The notes beneath the pieces were generated by a model that did not search any database, had not been told where the DNA came from, and saw only the letters and a program-made list of their open reading frames with translations. A stretch of 64,000 nucleotides of DNA from Xanthomonas dyei (lineage in GTDB: Bacteria > Pseudomonadota > Gammaproteobacteria > Xanthomonadales > Xanthomonadaceae): the NCBI RefSeq assembly GCF_002939865.1, contig NZ_MDEE01000004.1, forward strand, positions 62,001 through 126,000, in the 5' to 3' direction. Shown here in pieces: positions 57,808 through 64,000 of this stretch. The position numbers and the translations under genes are program-made. Position 1 is the first letter of the stretch, and each line of letters opens with the position of its first letter.

Positions 57808-58770
57808 TCAGTGGCCAGCCTGCTGCGCGCAAGCCGAGCAGATCCGCTCTACGTGGTAGCCGCGCGCACGCAGGCGCTCCACCACACCGTCGTTCCCCAA
57901 CAGATGCAGGGCGCCTACCACGACCAAGGTGGTTCCGCTGCCCTTGCCCAGCTGTTTTTCCAGCCGCGGCACCCAACGCGCATTGCGTTCGACATTGATG
58001 TCCTGATACAGCGCCGGGTACTGGCGGCGCATGTCTTCGGCCATTTGCGTGGATAGCGTATGCACGTCGCCGTCGCGCCAGGCCGCATGCAGCCGACGCA
58101 GCTGATCGGTGGTCTCGGCTTCGTCCAGCGCCTCTTCCAGCAGCTGATGCTGCTCGGTGGGCGACATGCCATCCAGCAGGGCGATCTGTTCTTCGGCGCG
58201 CTCCAGGCCGTCGGTGGGCTTGCCCTTGGCCTGCGCCTGATCCATCAGGTAATGATCCAGACCCGCGTTCGCGTCCATGCCTTGCCGGCTCATCTCGGCC
58301 AGGCTGATCGATAGCGCGACGAACCAGGGTTTGAGCGACTGCAGGGCGTCGATCGACATGCCGTACTTGCGCGCGTAGGCACTGAGCGCCTGCCAGGTCT
58401 TTGCGTCCAGCACGTCCTGCAAGGTGCGGCCATCGGTGCGTCGTGCCACTTGCAGCATGCGGCTGGCCAGCTGCGGCGATTGCGCATCCGACGGCGGCAG
58501 CTCGAACAGCAGACGGTCGGCCTTGGCGAATGCCTGCATCACATCCGGCGACAATGGGTAATCGCTGGGCTTGAGCACGTGGAACGAGCCCAGCAGATAG
58601 AGCGTGCCGCCCTTGCCGTCGACTTTCCACAACAGCGGCACCGGCGGGCCGGCAGGTGCGTCGTTGGCACCGCGCGCCCAGGCCGGTGCGGCCGCCCCGC
58701 TCCATAGCGCCAGGCCGATCAGCGCGCCACTGCACCAGGCGGCAATGCGCGCACGCAGGCGCACCGTCAT
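57808..58770 (-). CDS. TraB/GumN family exported protein
   Basis: 320 residues with a signal sequence (TVRLRARIAAWCSGALIGLALW...AWA) and the TraB/GumN motif LYLLGSFHVLKPSDYPL (GSxH) near residue 62. Later: GALHLLGNDGVVERLRARGY with a second conserved GxLH. The family is predicted to be a metalloprotease and includes GumN of the xanthan cluster. A GTG start at 58785 is possible. It follows the DUF1684 lipoprotein gene. Confidence 0.85.
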   Translation of the reverse strand: MTVRLRARIAAWCSGALIGLALWSGAAAPAWARGANDAPAGPPVPLLWKVDGKGGTLYLLGSFHVLKPSDYPLSPDVMQAFAKADRLLFELPPSDAQSPQLASRMLQVARRTDGRTLQDVLDAKTWQALSAYARKYGMSIDALQSLKPWFVALSISLAEMSRQGMDANAGLDHYLMDQAQAKGKPTDGLERAEEQIALLDGMSPTEQHQLLEEALDEAETTDQLRRLHAAWRDGDVHTLSTQMAEDMRRQYPALYQDINVERNARWVPRLEKQLGKGSGTTLVVVGALHLLGNDGVVERLRARGYHVERICSACAQQAGH

Positions 58771-58810
58771 CGCATCAACGTTCACCGTTCACCGTATCCA
58801 CCTCATCACG

Positions 58811-59749
58811 TCAGTGCGGCACCTTGTAGGTTTTCTCGCCGGCCGAGACCGCCAGATCGATCCGGTTTTCCGGCGGCGGCAACGGGCAGGTTGCGAAGGG
58901 AGTGAACGCGCACGGCGGGTTGTAGGCGCGATTGAAGTCCACCACCACATGACCGGACGCATCCGGCACGTCCACGTCCAGGAAGCGCCCGGCCGGATAG
59001 CTGCCGTGCCCACTGGTGCGGTCGGCGAATACGACGAAGGCCGGCCGCCCAGGTTCGCCGATCGTTTCCAGCCGATATGTCTTGCCATCGCGCTCGAAGA
59101 CGATGGCGCCGGCGTTGGGCTGCTCGCTACTGATGCCGACGATGTCTATGATCGGGATGGTCTTGCCGACATCGTTGGGCACGTAGCGTGCGGTGATGCG
59201 CCAGGAAGGATCTGCCGGCCAGTATTCCAGCCCGGCGAATTTGCTGCGCGATGGCGCGTCGGCGTGCTTGACCCGCAGCGCGTCGCGGTCGCCGCGATGA
59301 ATCAGGCTGAGCACGCCCTTGCCATCGTCGAAGTGGATGAACGTGGGCTGCGGATCGCGATCGGACTGGAAGCGGATCTTGCCGGTCAGCGGCTTGCCAT
59401 CCACGCTGAGCGCAGCGCCACGTTCGGGCACGAACCACACCGCCCCACCCTCGCTGGACACCATGCCCATCTTCGGCGGCCCGACCGCAAGCCGGATGCC
59501 GCTATCGGCGCTACTGCCGATGTAATGCGCTTTCAGCGACAGCCAATGCAGCCCGACCAGGCTGGTCCAGCCATCGGGCGCACGCAGTTCATTGATCCGG
59601 CTTTCGCGCCAGGCGGCGTTGTCGGCCAGGAATGTCTTGTCCAACGCCACCGGCGCGGCAGGCGGCGGCGCATCGCGCCCACATCCGACCAGCGCCGCTG
59701 CCACCAGCATGCCGAGCAGCCAGCCCTTCCCCGTGTGCACTGCCATCAT
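58811..59749 (-). CDS. DUF1684 lipoprotein
   Basis: 312 residues: lipoprotein signal with lipobox LVGC ([14 protein letters not shown]), then DUF1684: EWREsRin-type [27 protein letters not shown], and the C-terminal [17 protein letters not shown] with [20 protein letters not shown], where the two cysteines lie in a conserved [16 protein letters not shown] block. Function unknown. The start (59749) overlaps the mutL stop. Confidence 0.88.
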   Translation of the reverse strand: MMAVHTGKGWLLGMLVAAALVGCGRDAPPPAAPVALDKTFLADNAAWRESRINELRAPDGWTSLVGLHWLSLKAHYIGSSADSGIRLAVGPPKMGMVSSEGGAVWFVPERGAALSVDGKPLTGKIRFQSDRDPQPTFIHFDDGKGVLSLIHRGDRDALRVKHADAPSRSKFAGLEYWPADPSWRITARYVPNDVGKTIPIIDIVGISSEQPNAGAIVFERDGKTYRLETIGEPGRPAFVVFADRTSGHGSYPAGRFLDVDVPDASGHVVVDFNRAYNPPCAFTPFATCPLPPPENRIDLAVSAGEKTYKVPH

Positions 59750-61617
59750 CGCCCCCTGAGAAACCAACGATCGATATCGCTCAGCGTAAACCGAGCCCAG
59801 GTGGGTCGGCCATGGTTGCATTGACCCGAGCGCTCGGTGGCTTCCATATCGCGCAGCAGCGCGTTCATTTCAGGCACGGTGAGACGTCGATTTGCGCGCA
59901 CCGCGCCGTGGCAGGCCATGGTCGACAGCAGTTCGTCGCGTGCGCTGGCGATGCGGCGGCTCTGACCGTGCTCGCGCAGGTCGCCCAGCACATCGCGCAG
60001 CAACGCCTCCGGCTCGGCATTGGCCAGCAAGGCGGGAATGCTGCGAACGTGCAGCGATTGCGGGCCGGCGCGGGTGATCTCGAAGCCCAGGGTCGCCAGC
60101 GTCTCGGCCTCGCGCTCGGCGGTATCTGCTTCGCGCTCGCCCACTGCCAAGGTCATCGGCACCAGCAACGGCTGCGCATGCAGACCGATGCTGTCGTGTG
60201 CGTTCTTCAGCCGCTCGTAGCCGATGCGTTCGTGCGCAGCGTGCATGTCCACCACGATCAGGCCTTCGGCGTTTTCGGCCAGGATGTAGATGCCGTGCAA
60301 TTGCGCCACGGCGTAGCCCAGCGGCGGCACGCCGCTGTCTTCGGCCGTGGCTGGCAGGCCGGTCCCGGAGAACTGCAGCAGGCTGGCGGACTGCTGCGCG
60401 CTGCCAGATGGCGGCGCATACAACGCGCTATAGGCTGCACGCGCTTCGTCCACACGCAGACCCAACGGCGTCTGCGAGGGCGTCCAGTTGGCGTAGCTAC
60501 CTGAGCCGCCACCATTGCCAGGTGCGCCGGCATACGGTGCGGCACCGCCGCCGACGGTGCTGCTCATTTCACCAGCAGGCGCGTAGCCGGCACCGTCGCT
60601 GCCGATGCTGTTGGGCGTGGCGCCGGCGCGCGTCTGCGCCAGCGCATCCTGCAGGGTGCGATAGACGAAGTCGTGAATCAGCCGCGCTTCGCGGAAGCGC
60701 ACCTCGTGCTTGGCCGGGTGCACGTTAACGTCCACGCGCGCCGGGTCCAGCTCCAGAAACAGCACATATGCCGGTTGGCGGCCATGGAACAACACATCGC
60801 CATAGGCCATCTTGACCGCGTGCGCCACGCTGCGATCACGTACCGAGCGGCCGTTGACGTAGAGATACTGCTGGTCGGTGCTGGCCCGCGAGTAATGCGG
60901 TTGCGCGACCCAGCCATGCAGGCGCAGGCCGGCAGCGCTGTGATCGACCCGCAAGGCCTGGCGCGCGAAATCCTCGCCCAGGGTTTCGCCCAGCCGCGCA
61001 TCCGAGTACAGATCCCCCGGCTTGTAGCGGCGCGACGGTTTGCCGTTGTGCGAGACGCGCAATTCCACATCCGGGCGCGCCAACGCCAACGAGCGCAGCC
61101 ACTCTTCGATGTGCCCGAGTTCGGTGCGTTCGGCACGCAGAAACTTGCGCCGCGCCGGCACGTTGAAGAACAACTCGCGCACTTCCACCGTGGTGCCGGG
61201 CGCATGCGCGTGCGGCGTTACTTCGCCAAGCCGCCCGCCTTCGATCTGCAGGGCCGAGCCGTGTTCGGCATCGTGACGCCGCGACATCAGCGTAAAGCGG
61301 CTGACCGAGGCGATCGAAGGCAAGGCTTCGCCGCGGAAGCCGAGCGTGGCGACGGTTTCCAGATCGTCCAGCGAGGCGATCTTGCTGGTGGCATGCCGCG
61401 ACACCGCCAACGGCAGTTCATCGGGCGGAATGCCGCCGCCGTTATCGCGGATGCGGATCAGGCGCACGCCGCCCTCTTCCAAATCGATATCCACGCGAGT
61501 GGCGCCGGCATCGAGGGCGTTTTCGACCAGCTCCTTGACCACCGATGCGGGCCGCTCGACGACTTCGCCGGCAGCGATCTGATTGATCAGGATCTCGGGT
61601 AACTGACGGATCGCCAT
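59746..61617 (-). CDS. mutL: DNA mismatch repair protein MutL
   Basis: 623 residues. N-terminal GHKL ATPase ([48 protein letters not shown]), a low-complexity Gly/Ser/Pro/Tyr linker (about 350-430) and a dimerisation domain. The C-terminal domain carries [19 protein letters not shown] and CNHGRP: the metal-binding set of endonuclease-type MutL proteins, fitting a bacterium without MutH. Start at 61617, since the frame upstream is not conserved. Confidence 0.95.
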   Translation of the reverse strand: MAIRQLPEILINQIAAGEVVERPASVVKELVENALDAGATRVDIDLEEGGVRLIRIRDNGGGIPPDELPLAVSRHATSKIASLDDLETVATLGFRGEALPSIASVSRFTLMSRRHDAEHGSALQIEGGRLGEVTPHAHAPGTTVEVRELFFNVPARRKFLRAERTELGHIEEWLRSLALARPDVELRVSHNGKPSRRYKPGDLYSDARLGETLGEDFARQALRVDHSAAGLRLHGWVAQPHYSRASTDQQYLYVNGRSVRDRSVAHAVKMAYGDVLFHGRQPAYVLFLELDPARVDVNVHPAKHEVRFREARLIHDFVYRTLQDALAQTRAGATPNSIGSDGAGYAPAGEMSSTVGGGAAPYAGAPGNGGGSGSYANWTPSQTPLGLRVDEARAAYSALYAPPSGSAQQSASLLQFSGTGLPATAEDSGVPPLGYAVAQLHGIYILAENAEGLIVVDMHAAHERIGYERLKNAHDSIGLHAQPLLVPMTLAVGEREADTAEREAETLATLGFEITRAGPQSLHVRSIPALLANAEPEALLRDVLGDLREHGQSRRIASARDELLSTMACHGAVRANRRLTVPEMNALLRDMEATERSGQCNHGRPTWARFTLSDIDRWFLRGR

Positions 61618-61755
61618 CAGCGCGCGCTTTGGCGCTGGCAGCGCAAAACAGGGTGCATCGCGGGTGTAGCAGGCAAGACGAACGTCGGCACGGCAATCCG
61701 GCGGCGCGCAGGCGCCGTCGCTCAAGGAATCAGTGCGGAATGATAGCCGAGCGGG

Positions 61756-63450
61756 TCAGCGACTGCCGCCGGCCACGGTGCCGACGGCATCGGCTTCGGC
61801 CTGCGCGCGCGCGGCAAACAAGGTGCCCGGAGGCGGCTGACGGGTGAAGAAGGTATCGATGCCATCCAGCACGGCGGCGGCGATCTTGCGCTGGTAGGCC
61901 GGGTCGATCAGCCGGCGCTCTTCGTCCGGGTTGGAGATGAAGGCGGTTTCCACCAGCATGGCCGGCATGTCGGAGGTGCGCAGCACCGCGAAGTTGGCGC
62001 GTTCCAGCTGCGGCTTGTGATTGTTGCCGATGCGCTTGAGGCCACCCAACACGTGCCCGGCGGCATCTTCGGAGGCCTTCATGTGGCCGCTCTGTGCCAG
62101 GTCGAGCAGCACATTGGCCAGCGTGCTTTCGGTCTGTTGCAGACGCACGCCACCGACCAGATCGGCGGCGTTTTCCTTGTCGGCCAGCCAGCGCGCGCGT
62201 TGCGAGGAGGCGCCCTTGGTCGACAGCACATACACCGACGAGCCAGTTGCACTGCGATTTTCTGCAGCGTCGGCATGAATGGAAATGAAAATGTCGGCCT
62301 TGGCGGCACGCGCTTTTTGCGCACGCATCGGCAACGGAATGAACACGTCGCTATCGCGGGTCAGGTACGCCTTCATGCCGGGCGTGGCGTTGATCTGGCG
62401 CGCCAGTTCGCGGCCGACCGCCAGGGTCACGTCTTTTTCGCGCTTGCCGGTCGGGCCCATCGCGCCCGGATCCTGGCCGCCGTGGCCGGGGTCGATGGCG
62501 ACGATCAGCGGCCGCATGCCGGGCGCCATCTTGATCCGCGAGGCCTCGCTGGGCAGCACCGGGCGCGGCGGGAGATCGTCGTCTGCACTGGCGCCGGGCG
62601 CAGTGCCAGAAACGACCGAGCCGCCGGCCGCCGCCATCGGCGTGCTGCCGCCATTCAAGATTGCGGCAGCGGATGCGCTGCCTGCGGACGTTGCACCGGT
62701 CGCAGGAGTGGCGGGATTCACGGCGACACGATTCGCCGGATTGCCGACCGGAGCCGTCTGCGTGGCGGCCGGCGTTCCCGGACGCGGCGTCGGCACACCG
62801 GTGGCAACGGTGGTTGGCACCGCTGCAGGCGTGACAGTGGGCATCGCCGAAGCAGGCACGACGACCGGCGCGGGCGGCTGCGGCGTAGGTGTTGGCGGTA
62901 CAGACGAGGCACGCTGCGCGGACGCAGCCAGGGCCGCGGTTGCGCGTGCGGCTTCGGCCTGCGCGTTGACGGGACGCGGCGGCGGCAGTGCGGCAGGCGT
63001 GCCGGCCGCAACGGGTGTGGCAGCGGCTGGCGCCGGATCGCCCGGCCATTCGATCACCAGGGTGGAGGCACTGCCCAGCGTCTGCATCTGCGGCTTGAGC
63101 GCGGTGACCGGACTTGCCAGCTCGAACACCACCCGGAACGTACCCGGCACAGGTTGCCCGGTGCGCACCGAAGTGACCAGACCGCTCGCCGGCGGCAACT
63201 TCAAGCCGCGTGCGGCTGCCGAATCCGGAAAATCCACGACCAAACGGTTGGGGTTGGCCAGCGACAGCGTCTTGAAACCGCCGCTACCGACCAGCTGAAT
63301 TTCTGCACGCGTGCCAGTGGCGCCGGTGCTGACACCAACACCCTTGATTTCGCCGGCCCACGCAGCAAAAACCGCCAGGCTGAGGCTGGCGGTCAGGGCG
63401 GAAGCGCAGAAATGTCGGATCCCCGGTGTCATGGCGCTGGATTCAATCAT
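61756..63450 (-). CDS. amiC: N-acetylmuramoyl-L-alanine amidase (AmiC type)
   Basis: 564 residues: signal peptide, AMIN domain (GVSTGATGTRAEIQLVGSGGFKTLSL; residues 35-140) for septal targeting, a 150-residue Ala/Pro/Thr/Val-rich linker, then an Amidase_3 domain (about 318-545). Zinc residues: AIDPGHGGQDPGA (His), KREKDVTLA (Glu), ISIHADAAENRSATG (His), with catalytic Glu in LVETAFISNPDEE. It splits daughter-cell peptidoglycan. ATG 63432 is an alternative start. mutL lies downstream, tsaE upstream. Confidence 0.94.
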   Translation of the reverse strand: MIESSAMTPGIRHFCASALTASLSLAVFAAWAGEIKGVGVSTGATGTRAEIQLVGSGGFKTLSLANPNRLVVDFPDSAAARGLKLPPASGLVTSVRTGQPVPGTFRVVFELASPVTALKPQMQTLGSASTLVIEWPGDPAPAAATPVAAGTPAALPPPRPVNAQAEAARATAALAASAQRASSVPPTPTPQPPAPVVVPASAMPTVTPAAVPTTVATGVPTPRPGTPAATQTAPVGNPANRVAVNPATPATGATSAGSASAAAILNGGSTPMAAAGGSVVSGTAPGASADDDLPPRPVLPSEASRIKMAPGMRPLIVAIDPGHGGQDPGAMGPTGKREKDVTLAVGRELARQINATPGMKAYLTRDSDVFIPLPMRAQKARAAKADIFISIHADAAENRSATGSSVYVLSTKGASSQRARWLADKENAADLVGGVRLQQTESTLANVLLDLAQSGHMKASEDAAGHVLGGLKRIGNNHKPQLERANFAVLRTSDMPAMLVETAFISNPDEERRLIDPAYQRKIAAAVLDGIDTFFTRQPPPGTLFAARAQAEADAVGTVAGGSR

Positions 63451-63502
63451 CCAACCGGGTGAATTGCAAGGTGATTTCCCTTAATAATCCGTAACCTGGC
63501 GT

Positions 63503-64000
63503 TCATTCTTCTCGTCCACTGACAAAAAGAGGCTGCAACTCGGCTTGTTGGGCCACCGCATGCAGCCAATCGCGCCCGGCTGGGCTGCGGCCCAGCAACC
63601 GTACGCTGCGCCCGTCGCCCTCCACGGCCAGTTCCACGTCCAGATCCACCGGCGGCAAGATGCCTGCGCCGCGCTCCGGCCATTCGACCAGCCACAGGCT
63701 GGCGCTGCCCTCGTCCAGACCGAGGAAATCCAGCTCGCCGGCATTGCCGATGCGGTACAGGTCCAGATGCCAGGCTTCGCCGCCGCTGCTCAGCGGATAA
63801 CGCTCGACCAGGGTGTAGGTGGGGCTGCGGATCGGGCCGGTGACACCAAGCGCCCGCAGCAGCGCGCGCGCCAGCGTGGATTTGCCGGCGCCCAGGTCGC
63901 CATGCAACTGGACCATCGCCGTGGCGGGCCGCACCGCGGCCAGGGCGCGACCAAGTGTTTCGGTGGCTTCGGTGTCGATCAAATGTGCATCGAGCTGATT
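63503..64000 (-). CDS. tsaE: tRNA threonylcarbamoyladenosine ATPase TsaE, 5' end beyond window
   Basis: At least 165 residues. Walker A in LHGDLGAGKSTLARALL, VTGPIRSPTYTLVERY and WHLDLYRIGNAGELDFLGL are TsaE hallmarks; the C-terminal VEWPERGAGILPP (Walker-B-like end). The frame continues to the window edge past the first visible start codon (TTG 63982), so the true start is probably just outside. It is part of the t6A tRNA modification machinery. amiC follows after 52 bp. Confidence 0.93.
   Translation of the reverse strand, partial: NQLDAHLIDTEATETLGRALAAVRPATAMVQLHGDLGAGKSTLARALLRALGVTGPIRSPTYTLVERYPLSSGGEAWHLDLYRIGNAGELDFLGLDEGSASLWLVEWPERGAGILPPVDLDVELAVEGDGRSVRLLGRSPAGRDWLHAVAQQAELQPLFVSGREE

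Overview
The window is a stretch of chromosome from a high-GC gammaproteobacterium of the genus Xanthomonas. Evidence is the acetylcitrulline-type arginine gene cluster with a bifunctional N-acetylglutamate synthase/kinase, a FimX-type degenerate GGDEF/EAL protein of 689 residues, plant pectin-degrading enzymes, and Xanthomonas-style intergenic palindromes. The gene order fits the X. citri / X. axonopodis group best, but the species cannot be fixed from sequence reading alone. No insertion sequence, phage, CRISPR array, rRNA or tRNA gene was found.

Layout. (1) 1-9050, minus strand: arginine biosynthesis, transcribed in the order argF', argG, GNAT, argE, argBA (synthase/kinase), GNAT, argC, argH, cupin. 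A candidate leader peptide with clustered Arg codons, a terminator and a competing antiterminator pairing lie just upstream of argF'. (2) 9098-14731: exported protein, cysS with an AT-rich internal insertion, sufE-MFS, and a DksA homologue with a histone-H1-like tail. (3) 14816-17300: yidD, pyrC and an M23 peptidase, tightly overlapped. (4) 17919-21501: ethanolamine permease and ammonia-lyase (eutBC), preceded by a short pyrG-like remnant. (5) 21652-23404: small stress-type proteins and a hydrolase fragment. (6) 23951-27169: secreted pectin methylesterase and polygalacturonase. (7) 27348-32369, minus: a phytoene/squalene synthase-like gene, gph (interrupted by an amber codon), ubiG, mtaD, an exported protein, efp; epmB is divergent from efp. 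(8) 33747-36790: membrane GGDEF/EAL protein with an overlapping periplasmic binding protein. (9) 36842-46819: trmJ, suhB, sodM, a barnase/barstar pair, an ABC-F ATPase, dbpA, apt and selO. (10) 47096-57760: esterase, GST, cold-shock gene, yaiI, yaeQ-flavoprotein, fimX, htpX, gluQ, phaB, phaR. (11) 57808-64000, minus: tsaE, amiC, mutL, a DUF1684 lipoprotein and a TraB/GumN protein.

Functional links. The arg cluster makes arginine through N-acetylcitrulline, and its leader looks built for attenuation by arginine supply. The pectinases, FimX and the second c-di-GMP protein fit a motile plant pathogen. EF-P and EpmB form a modification pair, and phaB/phaR point to polyhydroxybutyrate metabolism. 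Repeats are the other theme: heptamer GGGWCCC-type arrays sit in arg intergenic gaps and have entered two coding regions; longer palindromic elements and REP-like elements fill several other gaps.
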